A stretch of DNA of 64,000 bases from Streptomyces mutabilis (GTDB lineage: Bacteria; Actinomycetota; Actinomycetes; Streptomycetales; Streptomycetaceae): the NCBI RefSeq assembly GCF_014649815.1, contig NZ_BMTT01000013.1:1-64000 (forward strand), in the 5' to 3' direction. A program made the position numbers and the translations under genes. Under the pieces are notes generated by a model. It had not been told where the DNA came from. It saw only the letters and a program-made list of their open reading frames with translations, and did not search any database. This document shows positions 32,291-41,001 of the stretch, one piece after another. Every line of letters begins with the position of its first letter. Positions within the stretch are counted from its first letter, which is position 1.

Positions 32291-33073
32291 GTGACACGAC
32301 GAACCGACTGGGCCGAGTACGAGGACGGCTCCGCCGGGACGAGCGACGGCGCGTACGGGGCGGCCGCGGCCCCGTACGAGACGGCTCCGTCCGCCGGCGC
32401 TGCCCGTGACGAAGGTGAGGCGTGCCACGGTGACGGCGGTGCGCGCCGCACAGGTGGACGGGGCCGCGGAACGAGTGGTGGCGGACGCGGACGGCGGCGC
32501 GGGCGCGCGGAGCCGTCCGTCGAGGACGGAGGTACCACTTCCTCGTCGAGGGCCGAGAAGGGGGAGCCTCCGCGGGACCCGGTCGAGCAGGCACGGGCGG
32601 TCTGCCTGCGCCTGCTCACCGGGACCCCGCGCACCCGAGCGCAACTCGCCGACGCGCTGCGCAAACGCGAGATTCCCGACGAGGCCGCCGAGGAGGTGCT
32701 GTCCAGGTTCGAGGAGGTCGGACTGATCAACGACAGCGCGTTCGCAGACGCCTGGGTGGAGTCCCGGCACCACGGCCGCGGTCTGGCCCGGCGCGCCCTC
32801 GCCAGAGAGCTGAGGACCAAGGGCGTCGACGCCACGCTCATCGACGCGGCGGTCTCCCGGCTGGACTCCGAGCAGGAGGAGGAGACCGCGCGCGAGCTGG
32901 TCGCCCGCAAGCTGCGCGCCACCCGGGGCCTCGACCGCGACAAGAGACTGCGCCGCCTCGCGGGCATGCTGGCCCGCAAGGGCTATCCCGAGGGCATGGC
33001 CCTGCGGGTGGTCCGCCAGGCGCTGGAGGAGGAGGGCGAGGACACGGACTTCCTCGGTGACGAGGGGCCCTGA
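32291..33073 (+). CDS. recX: Regulatory protein RecX
   Basis: The 260-residue protein is RecX, the inhibitor of RecA filaments. The conserved tandem three-helix repeats occupy about 98-250: ARAVCLRLLTGTPRTRAQLA, FEEVGLINDSAFADAWVES, RGLARRALARELRTKGVD. The first 95 residues are an actinobacterial Gly/Arg/Ser-rich disordered extension. It starts with GTG three bases after recA, so production is tied to recA. An 18-base sequence around its stop is tandemly duplicated (33064-33081, 33084-33101). Confidence 0.93.
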   Translation: MTRRTDWAEYEDGSAGTSDGAYGAAAAPYETAPSAGAARDEGEACHGDGGARRTGGRGRGTSGGGRGRRRGRAEPSVEDGGTTSSSRAEKGEPPRDPVEQARAVCLRLLTGTPRTRAQLADALRKREIPDEAAEEVLSRFEEVGLINDSAFADAWVESRHHGRGLARRALARELRTKGVDATLIDAAVSRLDSEQEEETARELVARKLRATRGLDRDKRLRRLAGMLARKGYPEGMALRVVRQALEEEGEDTDFLGDEGP

Positions 33074-33385
33074 CCGGGCATGCGGGGCCCTGACCCGGCA
33101 TCACGTCGGCTGGGTCGCGGCGCCGGGAAGGCCGGGACCGCCTGGACCACGCCCCGGGTCCTCGCCGCCCTGGACACGCCGTCGTGCCGACGAGCAGTCG
33201 GCCCGTGCGGCCCGCGAGATCTTCGACGAGGCGGCCTCGTCACCGGGGCCGACGCAAACACCCCACCGCTGTACTGTCCCGCCACTGACGCCGGAACCCC
33301 ACAGCCCCACCTCCGGTGCGTCCGGCCGGAGACGCCACGGACCGGCCACACGCTCCACCGCCACGCGCTGCCGCCCCACGGCCGG
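33074..33385 (+). other. Convergent intergenic region recX / monooxygenase
   Basis: No complete gene is seen in these 312 bases. A short stretch around 33185-33250 reads in the plus strand as DEQSARAAREIFDEAASSPGP, which has protein-like composition but no start or partner and may be a coding remnant. No strong terminator hairpin was found. Confidence 0.4.
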
Positions 33386-35011
33386 TCAGCGAGAGCCGGC
33401 CGCCGCTCCCGCCTCCGCGTCTTCCTCCGTGGCGGTCGCCGCGGCCGTCGCCCCGCCCAGCGCCGCCTCCGCCGCCGCGTACAGGTCGGCCGGACGCACG
33501 CCGCTCAGCGCTGTGACCAGGCGGCCGTCGGGCCGCACCAGCAGCACGGTATGGGCGGCGGCACCCGGGTAGGCCTCGGCGACCAGCAGCTCGGCGTGGT
33601 GGGGAAGCGCCGTAACCGCGGCCGCCAGCCGGGGCATGATCCCGGCGGTCACCCAGTGCTTCCGTTCCCACACCCCGGTACCCGGCGCGATGAGCACCAC
33701 CAGCAGTGCCCCACGCCCCAGCCGGTCACGCAGCCGTACGAAGGTGCCGTCCTCGGCCGTGACCCGTACGTCGGTGACGGGCGCCCCCGGGGGCGTGCCG
33801 ACGGTCGCCTCCCCGGCGAGGGGCCCGGGCGTGAGCGGCGAACCGGCGTACGCTCCCGGCGTGCCCAGAGCTCCGCGCCCCAGGTGGCCGTCGGCGAGCA
33901 GCGTGTCGTTGCCGCGGGAAGAGCCGGGTACGTAGGAACGCAGTCCTCCGCCGCCGCGCAGCAGCGGAAGTACCTGGTCGGCGGCGCGCAGCCGTGCGAC
34001 GATCGCCGATCGCCGCTCGCCCTGGTAACTGTCGAGCAGCGAGTCGCGCGGTCCGTGGTGCCAGGCCAGGGCCAGCTTCCAGGCGAGGTTGTCGGCGTCC
34101 CGCAGCCCCTCCTCCAGGCCCTGGGTGCCGAGCGCGCCCAGGAGATGCGCCGCGTCTCCCGCGAGGAACACACGGCCCACCCGCCAACGGCGGGCCAGCC
34201 GGTGGTGGACGGTGTGAACCCCGGTGTCGAGAAGTTCGTACGCGGGAGTCACCCCCTCGGCCCAGCCGGTGAGCGTCTCACGGACGCGGTTCACCAGCAG
34301 CTCCGGTGTGACCAGATCCTTCCCGGGCGGCAGCAGCCAGTCCAGGCGCCACACGCCGTCCGGCAGGGGGCGGCCGACGATCTCGCCCGCCGACGGGCCG
34401 GACGTCCGCCATGGCGGCGTCCGGTGGAGCAGCGCCTCGTCGGCCCACGGGAGTTCCGTGCGCAGGGTGGCGACGGCGTATCGTTCCACCGCCGTACGGC
34501 CGGGGAAGCGGATGTCCTGGAGCTTGCGGACGGTCGAACGGGGGCCGTCGCAGCCGACCAGGTAACTGCCGCGCCACCAGGTGCCGCTGGGCCCGCGGGT
34601 GTGGGCGGCGACGCCCGAGCTCTCCTGCTCGATGCCGTCCAGACGACTGTCCACCGCGACCTTCACGAGCGATTCGCGGGTCAGTGCCGTGCGCAGCGCG
34701 CCGGTCAGTTCGTGCTGGGCGATGTGCAGGGGCGCCGGGTCGGTGTCGCCGAACTCGACCTCGCGAATCACCTGCTTGCGCCGCATCGACCGCCATCCGG
34801 CCCAACGGGAGCCAAGGCCGGTCAGCGGTGCGCCGGTCAGCCGTTCCAGGAGGGCGACGGTGTCCTCGCGCAGGACCACGGTGCGGGCGGGTCGGGCTTC
34901 GTCCTTGCCCGGCCCTTCGTCGAGGACGACACAGGGCACCTCCTGCCGCGCCAGCGCCAGGGCGAGCGTGAGCCCGACGGGCCCCGCTCCGGTGATGATC
35001 ACCGGGTCCAC
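33386..35011 (-). CDS. FAD-dependent aromatic-ring-hydroxylase-type monooxygenase
   Basis: The 541-residue protein is a class A flavoprotein monooxygenase of the PHBH/TetX type. It has the N-terminal Rossmann motif GAGPVGLTLALALARQ, the middle motif YLVGCDGPRSTVRK (DG motif) and the FAD ribityl-binding GDAAHLLGALGTQGLEEGLRD. A thioredoxin-like C-terminal domain (from about 395) follows. Substrates of such enzymes are phenols or polyketides; none can be named here. GTG 35011 is chosen because the Rossmann motif starts eight residues after it; an ATG at 35101 would add 30 residues without homology. It lies alone behind the gluABCD terminator. Confidence 0.85.
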   Translation of the reverse strand: MDPVIITGAGPVGLTLALALARQEVPCVVLDEGPGKDEARPARTVVLREDTVALLERLTGAPLTGLGSRWAGWRSMRRKQVIREVEFGDTDPAPLHIAQHELTGALRTALTRESLVKVAVDSRLDGIEQESSGVAAHTRGPSGTWWRGSYLVGCDGPRSTVRKLQDIRFPGRTAVERYAVATLRTELPWADEALLHRTPPWRTSGPSAGEIVGRPLPDGVWRLDWLLPPGKDLVTPELLVNRVRETLTGWAEGVTPAYELLDTGVHTVHHRLARRWRVGRVFLAGDAAHLLGALGTQGLEEGLRDADNLAWKLALAWHHGPRDSLLDSYQGERRSAIVARLRAADQVLPLLRGGGGLRSYVPGSSRGNDTLLADGHLGRGALGTPGAYAGSPLTPGPLAGEATVGTPPGAPVTDVRVTAEDGTFVRLRDRLGRGALLVVLIAPGTGVWERKHWVTAGIMPRLAAAVTALPHHAELLVAEAYPGAAAHTVLLVRPDGRLVTALSGVRPADLYAAAEAALGGATAAATATEEDAEAGAAAGSR

Positions 35012-35125
35012 GGCGCGGCGCCCCCTGCCCGTGACGGTGTCCCGGGGGACGCAGGTGAACAGGACGTTGGAGCAGGGTGCACGGTCACAGAACGTATGCA
35101 ACCCACTGGCGCTGCTTGCGTCAAG

Positions 35126-35163
35126 CGACGGAGGCAGTGGCGATCACGCCACTGCCTCCGTCG
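35126..35163 (-). terminator. Terminator of gluABCD
   Basis: A perfect 17-bp stem (arms CGACGGAGGCAGTGGCG and its complement) with loop ATCA lies 24 bases after the gluD stop. No T tract follows; the stem is strong enough to act as a Streptomyces-type terminator. Confidence 0.82.
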
Positions 35164-35186
35164 GTGTTGTGCGAGGTGACCGAGTG

Positions 35187-36080
35187 TCAGGGGCCACCGG
35201 TGCCGGTCGCGTTCGAGCCGGCGACACCGGCGTCGTCGGCCTTCAGTACCGCGCCGGTCGACTTCTTGGCCCGCCGCAGCCTTCGCTCCAGCCAGCTCGC
35301 GAAGCTGGTGAGGATGAAGTTGAGCGCGATGTAGATCACGGCGACCACGGTGAAGCTGGCGATGACGTTGGCGCCGTAGTAGCCGCTCATCGTGTTGGCC
35401 GATGCGAGGAGCTCGGGGAAGGTGAGGACGGCACCGCCGAGCGCGGTGTCCTTGAGGATGACGACGAGCTGGCTGACGATGGCCGGCAGCATCGTCGTGA
35501 CCGCCTGCGGAAGCAGGATGCTCCGCATCACCTGGCCCTTGCGCAGGCCGATTGCCATGGCGGCCTCGGACTGGCCCTTGGGCAGGGCGAGGATGCCCGC
35601 ACGGACGATCTCCGCGAGGACGGAGGCGTTGTAGAGAACCAGGCCCGTGACGACCGCGTACAACGGACGGTCGTCCGAGCTGACGTTGGTGTACTCGGCG
35701 AAGAGCGCGAGGCCGAAGATCATCAGGACCAGCACGGGGATGGACCGGAAGAACTCGACGACGATCGCGGCCGGTACCCGTACCCACACGTGGTCCGACA
35801 GCCGTGCGATGCCGAGGACCGCGCCGAGGGGCAGCGCGATGACCATCGCGAGGGCGGCCGCCTTCAGGGTGTTCTCCAGCCCCGGCCAGATGTAGGTGGA
35901 CCACGCCTCGGAGCCGGAGAAGAACGGCTTCCACAGGGCCCACTCCAGCTGGCCCTTGTCCTTGAGAGTGCCGAACACCCACCACAGCAGGGCCGCGAGG
36001 GCCACCAGGAAGACGACCGTGAGGAGGACGTTGCGCCGCTTGGCGCGGGGGCCCGGGGCGTCGTAGAGAACGGAGCTCAT
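35187..36080 (-). CDS. gluD: Glutamate ABC transporter permease GluD
   Basis: The 297-residue permease has five to six membrane helices and the His/Glu/Gln-type amino-acid ABC permease motif with EAA loop (EIVRAGILALPKGQSEAAMAIGL). It pairs with GluC to form the membrane channel of the glutamate importer. Its ATG overlaps the gluC stop (ATGA). The C-terminal 25 residues are polar and variable. The assignment rests on gene order and family: gluA-gluB-gluC-gluD as in S. coelicolor and Corynebacterium. Confidence 0.92.
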   Translation of the reverse strand: MSSVLYDAPGPRAKRRNVLLTVVFLVALAALLWWVFGTLKDKGQLEWALWKPFFSGSEAWSTYIWPGLENTLKAAALAMVIALPLGAVLGIARLSDHVWVRVPAAIVVEFFRSIPVLVLMIFGLALFAEYTNVSSDDRPLYAVVTGLVLYNASVLAEIVRAGILALPKGQSEAAMAIGLRKGQVMRSILLPQAVTTMLPAIVSQLVVILKDTALGGAVLTFPELLASANTMSGYYGANVIASFTVVAVIYIALNFILTSFASWLERRLRRAKKSTGAVLKADDAGVAGSNATGTGGP

Positions 36081-36742
36081 CGCTTCACCGCCACCTTCTT
36101 GCCCACCCAGCCGAGAATCAGGCCGGTCGGCAGCGTCAGAACCACGAAACCGAAGGCGATGACCGCGGAGATCAGCAGCAACTGTGCCTCGTTCTCGATC
36201 ATCTCCTTCATCAGGAGCGCCGCCTCGGCGACACCGATGGCCGCGGCCACCGTCGTGTTCTTGATGAGCGCGATCAGTACGTTCGCCAGGGGAACGACGG
36301 AGGAGCGGAAAGCCTGGGGCAGGACGACGTTCCCCAGCACCTGACCGAAGCTGAGTCCGATCGCCCGGGCCGCCTCCGCCTGACCGACCGGCACCGTGTT
36401 GATGCCGGAGCGCAGCGCCTCGCACACGAAGGACGAGGTGTAGAGGATCAGGCCGAGGACTGCGAGGCGGAAGTTGATCGTCTCGACGTCGTTCGCGCCG
36501 AGGGACACTCCCAGCGTCTGGTTCAGGCCCAACGACGTGAACAGGATGATCACGGTCAGCGGGATGTTCCGCACGATGTTCACGTACGCGGTCCCGAAGC
36601 CGCGCATCAACGGCACCGGTCCGACCCGCATGGCGGCCAGTACGGTGCCCCAGATCAGGGAGCCGACGGCCGACAGCACAGCGAGCTGCACTGTCGTCCA
36701 GAAGGCTCCCAGCAGGTCGTAATCCTGAAGAAAGTCGAACAC
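36077..36742 (-). CDS. gluC: Glutamate ABC transporter permease GluC
   Basis: The 221-residue protein is an amino-acid ABC permease with five membrane helices and an EAA loop ALRSGINTVPVGQAEAARAIGL. It dimerises with GluD. The start ATG 36742 is 84 bases behind gluB with a strong hairpin in the gap, so its level is probably lower than that of the binding protein. The stop overlaps gluD. Confidence 0.92.
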   Translation of the reverse strand: MFDFLQDYDLLGAFWTTVQLAVLSAVGSLIWGTVLAAMRVGPVPLMRGFGTAYVNIVRNIPLTVIILFTSLGLNQTLGVSLGANDVETINFRLAVLGLILYTSSFVCEALRSGINTVPVGQAEAARAIGLSFGQVLGNVVLPQAFRSSVVPLANVLIALIKNTTVAAAIGVAEAALLMKEMIENEAQLLLISAVIAFGFVVLTLPTGLILGWVGKKVAVKR

Positions 36743-36779
36743 GATCTCCCGCGCTTCCGCGTGTAGGGATGCCCGCCCC

Positions 36780-36811
36780 GGTGCGCCGCCCCTTCCGGAG
36801 GGCGGCGCACC
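36780..36811 (-). promoter_or_regulatory. Intercistronic hairpin between gluB and gluC
   Basis: GGTGCGCCGCCC and GGGCGGCGCACC form a perfect 12-bp stem with an 8-base loop, 15 bases after the gluB stop. Such hairpins behind binding-protein genes stabilise the upstream message and partly stop transcription, raising binding protein over permease. Confidence 0.7.
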
Positions 36812-36826
36812 CTGTCAGGCCCGGCC

Positions 36827-37660
36827 TCAGCTCTTGATGTCGCCGATCTTCGGCGCCGGCTCGTTCTTGTAGTTGGCCGGGCCGAAGTTGTCCTTGACGG
36901 CCTTGTCCCAGGACTTGTCGGCGACCATCTCCTCGAGGGCCTTGTTGATCTTGTCCTTGAGGTCGCTGCCCTTCTTGACGCCGATGCCGTAATTCTCGTT
37001 CGTCAGCTTGAAGCCGCCGAGCTTGAACTTGCCCTTGAACTGGTCCTGGGCGGCGTAACCGGCGAGGATCGAGTCGTCGGTGGTGAGCGCGTCGATGGCA
37101 CCGTTCTGCAGGCCGGGCAGACAGGCCGAGTACGTCGGGTACGGCTGCAGCTGCGCCTTCGGCGCCAGCTTCTCCTTGACGTTCTGCGCCGAGGTCGAGC
37201 CGGTGACCGAGCAGAGCTTCGCGTCGTTCAGGTCCTCCGGCGACTTGATCTTGTCGTCGTCGGCACGGATCAGCACGTCCTGGTGGGCCAGCAGGTACGG
37301 GCCGGCGAAGTCGACCTTCTCCTGGCGCTGCGGAGTGATCGAGTAGGTCGCGGCGATGAAGTCGACGTCCCCGCGCTGCAACATGGTCTCGCGGTCGGCG
37401 CTCTTCGACTCCTTCCACTCGATCTGGTCCTCCGAGTAGCCGAGCTTCTTGGCGACGTACGTGGCGACGTCCACGTCGAAGCCCTCGTAGCCGCCCGGGG
37501 TCTTCTGGCCGAGGCCCGGCTGGTCGAACTTGATGCCGATGGTGATCTTCTTGCCGCCGGAGGAGCCGCTGTCGTCCCCGTCGTCGGAGCCGCACGCGGT
37601 GGCGGTCAGGGCGAGGGCGAGCACGGCGGCCGAGGCGGCGGAGACCTTGCGGAGCTTCAT
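36827..37660 (-). CDS. gluB: Glutamate-binding lipoprotein GluB
   Basis: The 277-residue protein is a periplasmic-type solute-binding protein (family 3) anchored as a lipoprotein: signal peptide ending in LTATAC with C23 as the lipid cysteine, then a Gly/Ser/Asp linker. The SBP_bac_3 signature GYEGFDVDVATYVAKKLG and FIAATYSITPQR are present. It captures glutamate for GluC/GluD/GluA. Start ATG 37660 (MKLRK) is preferred over the ATG three codons earlier because AAAGGA then lies at the right distance. Confidence 0.92.
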   Translation of the reverse strand: MKLRKVSAASAAVLALALTATACGSDDGDDSGSSGGKKITIGIKFDQPGLGQKTPGGYEGFDVDVATYVAKKLGYSEDQIEWKESKSADRETMLQRGDVDFIAATYSITPQRQEKVDFAGPYLLAHQDVLIRADDDKIKSPEDLNDAKLCSVTGSTSAQNVKEKLAPKAQLQPYPTYSACLPGLQNGAIDALTTDDSILAGYAAQDQFKGKFKLGGFKLTNENYGIGVKKGSDLKDKINKALEEMVADKSWDKAVKDNFGPANYKNEPAPKIGDIKS

Positions 37661-37680
37661 GGTGAACATCCTTTGGCTGT

Positions 37681-37719
37681 GATCGAACGGTGATCGGACG
37701 ATCAGAGGATCAGGCGATC
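37681..37719. repeat. Iterated GATC motifs upstream of gluB
   Basis: GATC occurs at 37681, 37692, 37700, 37708 and 37716, the last four spaced exactly 8 bases apart (units like CGATCAGA, GGATCAGG, CGATCGGA). They lie in the 122-base gap between gluA and gluB and might bind a regulator or form weak hairpins. Confidence 0.5.
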
Positions 37720-37782
37720 GGATGCGGCCGACGGGAGTGGGCCGCCAGGGCGGGCGACGCGGGGCGTCGGAGCCGCACCGGG

Positions 37783-38559
37783 TCAGTGATGCAGGATCTT
37801 CGACAGGAAGTCCTTGGCACGGTCACTGCGCGGGTTGCTGAAGAACTGGTCCGGCGTGGCCTCTTCGACGATGCGGCCGTCCGCCATGAACACCACGCGG
37901 TTGGCCGCCGACCGGGCGAAGCCCATCTCGTGCGTGACCACGATCATGGTCATGCCGTCCTGGGCGAGCTGCTTCATGACCTCCAGGACCTCGTTGATCA
38001 TCTCTGGGTCGAGAGCCGACGTCGGCTCGTCGAAGAGCATGACCTTCGGGTCCATGGCCAGCGCCCGCGCGATGGCGACACGCTGCTGCTGGCCACCGGA
38101 GAGCTGCGCGGGGTACTTGTCCGCCTGGGCGCCCACGCCGACCCGGTCGAGCAGGGCGCGCGCCTTCTCCTCGGCCTTCTTGGCGTCGACCTTGCGGACC
38201 TTGACCTGGCCCAGGGTGACGTTCTCGAGCACGGTCTTGTGCGCGAAGAGGTTGAAGGACTGGAAGACCATGCCGACGTCGGCTCGCAGCCTGGCTAGTT
38301 CCTTGCCCTCGGCGGGCAGCGGCTTGCCGTCGATCGCGATCGATCCGGAGTCGATGGTCTCCAGGCGGTTGATGGTGCGGCACAGGGTGGACTTGCCGGA
38401 CCCGGAGGGCCCGATGACCACGACGACCTCGCCGCGGGTGATCGTCAGGTCGATGTCCTGGAGCACGTGCAACGCGCCGAAGTGCTTGTTGACACTCTTC
38501 AGGACGACCAGTTCGCCGGTCGAGGCCTTGTCTTCCTTGGCCACCGATACTTCGGTCAT
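37783..38559 (-). CDS. gluA: Glutamate ABC transporter ATP-binding protein GluA
   Basis: The 258-residue ATPase has Walker [11 protein letters not shown] loop VFQSFNLF, signature LSGGQQQR, Walker [15 protein letters not shown] and H switch VVTHEMGFA, all typical for polar amino-acid importers of the GlnQ/HisP type. It energises the GluBCD importer. It is first in the operon and divergent from the gluR-gluK two-component genes, which in S. coelicolor control it in response to glutamate. ATG 38559 starts the frame; GGAG lies 10 bases upstream. Confidence 0.94.
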   Translation of the reverse strand: MTEVSVAKEDKASTGELVVLKSVNKHFGALHVLQDIDLTITRGEVVVVIGPSGSGKSTLCRTINRLETIDSGSIAIDGKPLPAEGKELARLRADVGMVFQSFNLFAHKTVLENVTLGQVKVRKVDAKKAEEKARALLDRVGVGAQADKYPAQLSGGQQQRVAIARALAMDPKVMLFDEPTSALDPEMINEVLEVMKQLAQDGMTMIVVTHEMGFARSAANRVVFMADGRIVEEATPDQFFSNPRSDRAKDFLSKILHH

Positions 38560-38862
38560 CGCTCTCGGGCTCCGTCCTCCTCGGTTTCGGAGGACAGTAG
38601 TAACGCCTGGCGACCTGCGTCTCTACATCTGAGGGGAATCTGAGCATCACGATCCGATAGCAATCGGACACGAGTCGTAGCACTTGTGAGCAGGGCGCAT
38701 ATCGGCCGGATAACTTCGAGCGGCCGCAACCGGAACCCTCTTGACGCCGTCCCCTTCCATCGGCGTCACTGCACAAGGCGCACGCGCGCGTGCGCGCCGT
38801 TTTCCACCCGTCCTGTTCCTACCCGTCCCGAGCGTACGGCCGATGAACCGAAGGGAGCCCGG
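38560..38862. promoter_or_regulatory. Divergent control region gluA / gluR
   Basis: These 303 bases must hold the gluABCD promoter and the gluR promoter. TCCGAT-AGCA-ATCGGA (38653-38668) is a perfect 6-bp inverted repeat and the best operator candidate for GluR. Nearer gluA, GTCCTCC-N8-GGAGGAC (38574-38595) would form a leader hairpin enclosing a GGAGG too far (14 bases) from the ATG to be the main ribosome binding site. Confidence 0.5.
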
Positions 38863-39549
38863 ATGAGACTGCTGCTCGTCGAGGACGACAACCACGTGGC
38901 CGCCGCCCTGTCCGCGATCCTGGCACGGCACGGCTTCGACGTCACCCACGCGCGCAGCGGTGAGGAGGCACTCCAGGCGCTCGTCCCCGACGGCGACTGC
39001 TTCGGCGTCGTCCTGCTCGACCTCGGCCTGCCCGACCAGGACGGCTACGAGGTCTGCGGCAAGATCCGCAAGCTCACCGGCACCCCGGTCATCATGGTCA
39101 CCGCCCGCTCCGACGTCCGCTCCCGCATCCACGGCCTCAACCTCGGCGCCGACGACTACGTGGTCAAGCCGTACGACACCGGAGAGCTGCTCGCCCGCAT
39201 CCACGCCGTCAGCCGGCGCACCGCCCACGAGGACGCCACGGGGAGCACCGAGACGGTGGTGCGCCTGGGAGCGGTGCGCATCGACCTGCCGACACGACAG
39301 GTCAGCGTGGACGGTGCGGCCGTCCAGCTCACCCGCAAGGAGTTCGACCTGCTCGCCCTGCTCGCGCAGCGCCCCGGGGTGGTCTTCCGCCGGGAGCAGA
39401 TCATCAGTGAGGTGTGGCGCACCAGCTGGGAGGGCACCGGGCGGACCCTGGAGGTGCACGTCGCCTCGCTGCGCGCCAAGCTGCGCATGCCGGCGCTCAT
39501 CGAGACCGTCCGCGGCGTCGGCTACCGCCTCGTCGCGCCCGGCACGTAG
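38863..39549 (+). CDS. gluR: GluR, OmpR-family response regulator
   Basis: The 228-residue protein has a receiver domain with phosphoacceptor D53 (VVLLDLGLPD), TAR switch and KPYD lysine. A C-terminal winged-helix domain (about 130-226; LTRKEFDLLALLAQRPG, VHVASLRAKL) follows. It is the cognate of GluK and in S. coelicolor this pair senses extracellular glutamate and controls gluABCD. Start ATG 38863 has AGGGAG 6 bases upstream. gluK starts 10 bases after its stop. Confidence 0.93.
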   Translation: MRLLLVEDDNHVAAALSAILARHGFDVTHARSGEEALQALVPDGDCFGVVLLDLGLPDQDGYEVCGKIRKLTGTPVIMVTARSDVRSRIHGLNLGADDYVVKPYDTGELLARIHAVSRRTAHEDATGSTETVVRLGAVRIDLPTRQVSVDGAAVQLTRKEFDLLALLAQRPGVVFRREQIISEVWRTSWEGTGRTLEVHVASLRAKLRMPALIETVRGVGYRLVAPGT

Positions 39550-39558
39550 CGGGGTCGG

Positions 39559-41001
39559 GTGAGCACACGCCTGCTCCCGCTGCTCATCGTCCTGATGGCG
39601 GCCGTACTGCTCGCGCTCGGCGTGCCCCTGGGCGTGAGCGTCGCCCGCGCGGAGCAGCAGAAGGTCGTCATCGACCGCATGGACGACACGGCACGCTTCG
39701 CCGCGCTCGCCCAGTTCGTCACCGAGGAGGTGCCGAGCGGATCCCGCCGCACCAGCACGGACGAGCGCCTGGAGACCCTGCAGACCGAGCTCACCAGCTA
39801 CTACGAGGTCTACGGCATCAAGGCGGGCGTCTTCTACCGGACCCACATCCCGATGGCCAACGCTCCGACGACCTGGTTCCTGCCGCAGGGCGGAGAGGTG
39901 CGCGACGCCTTCGACGAGGCGCTGCTCAGCCGCCGCAGTCATGATCCCGAGCAGGTGTGGCCGTGGGAGGACGGCACGCTGGTCGTCGCCTCGCCCGTCA
40001 TCAGGGACGGGGACGTCGTCGCGGTGGTGGTCACCGAGTCGCCCACCGACTCGATGGCGGCGCGCGTCCTGCGCGGCTGGCTGATCATCGGTGCCGGGGA
40101 GACCGCCGCCATGCTGCTCGCGGTCGGAGCCGCGCTCCGGCTGACCGGCTGGGTGCTCAAACCGGTGCGCGTGCTGGACGCCACCACGCACGACATCGCC
40201 ACGGGACGGCTCAAGTCCCGGGTCGCGCCGGCCGGGGGGCCGCCGGAGCTCAGACGTCTCGCCCGGTCGTTCAACGAGATGGCGGACCACGTGGAGGACG
40301 TGCTGGAGCAGCAGCGCGCCTTCGTGGCCGACGCCTCGCACCAGCTGCGCAATCCCCTTGCGGCACTGCTGCTGCGGATCGAACTGCTCGCCCTGGAGCT
40401 GCCCGAGGACAACGAGGAGATCGCCTCGGTCCAGACGGAGGGGAAGCGCCTGGCCCACGTTCTGGACGACCTGCTCGACCTGGCGCTGGCCGAGCACACC
40501 CAGGCCGACCTCGAGGTCACCGACATCGGCGCGCTGGCCGCCGAGCGGGTGGCGGCCTGGGCGGCGGCGGCCGACGCCAAGGGCGTACGGCTGGTGGGGG
40601 ACTGTCCGCCGACCACGGGATGGGCCGACGCGGTGGCGCTCTCCAGCGCCCTGGACGCGGTCATCGACAACGCGGTGAAGTTCACGCCGGCCGACGGGAC
40701 CGTACGGGTCACGGTCGCCTCCACCGGGGACACGGCCACCGTCGTCGTCGCCGACAACGGCCCCGGGCTGACCGACGAGGAACTCGCCCGCGTGGGCGAC
40801 CGTTTCTGGCGCAGCGGCCGGCACCAGAACATCAGCGGCTCAGGTCTCGGCCTGTCCATCTGCCGGGCGTTGCTCGCGGCGGGCGACGGCTCGATCACCT
40901 TCGCGCACCACGAACCGCACGGCCTGGAGGTGACGGTCACGGTGCCGCGATCGGGCACGCGCGGGGAACCGGATGCGCCCTACGGCTTGACCGACCGGTA
41001 G
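39559..41001 (+). CDS. gluK: GluK, membrane sensor histidine kinase
   Basis: The 480-residue kinase has two membrane helices (about 5-28 and 173-195) bordering an extracellular sensor domain of about 145 residues that contains the presumed glutamate site. HAMP, HisKA with H261 in ADASHQLRNP, and HATPase with NAVKFT, DNGPGL and GSGLGLS motifs follow. It phosphorylates GluR. The GTG start 39559 is ten bases after gluR. Its last 22 bases overlap the 3' end of the convergent TAXI gene, so the two transcripts are complementary at their ends. Confidence 0.92.
   Translation: MSTRLLPLLIVLMAAVLLALGVPLGVSVARAEQQKVVIDRMDDTARFAALAQFVTEEVPSGSRRTSTDERLETLQTELTSYYEVYGIKAGVFYRTHIPMANAPTTWFLPQGGEVRDAFDEALLSRRSHDPEQVWPWEDGTLVVASPVIRDGDVVAVVVTESPTDSMAARVLRGWLIIGAGETAAMLLAVGAALRLTGWVLKPVRVLDATTHDIATGRLKSRVAPAGGPPELRRLARSFNEMADHVEDVLEQQRAFVADASHQLRNPLAALLLRIELLALELPEDNEEIASVQTEGKRLAHVLDDLLDLALAEHTQADLEVTDIGALAAERVAAWAAAADAKGVRLVGDCPPTTGWADAVALSSALDAVIDNAVKFTPADGTVRVTVASTGDTATVVVADNGPGLTDEELARVGDRFWRSGRHQNISGSGLGLSICRALLAAGDGSITFAHHEPHGLEVTVTVPRSGTRGEPDAPYGLTDR

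Noticed and set aside
34581-36344. 587-codon plus-strand frame opposite the monooxygenase and gluD/gluC
   Set aside because: Composition is dominated by His, Gln, Asp, Glu repeats typical of antisense to GC-rich membrane-protein genes; the minus-strand genes have clear domains.
37661-37782. Amino-acid riboswitch before gluB
   Set aside because: No glutamine- or glycine-riboswitch core motif is recognisable; the GATC pattern alone does not support a riboswitch.
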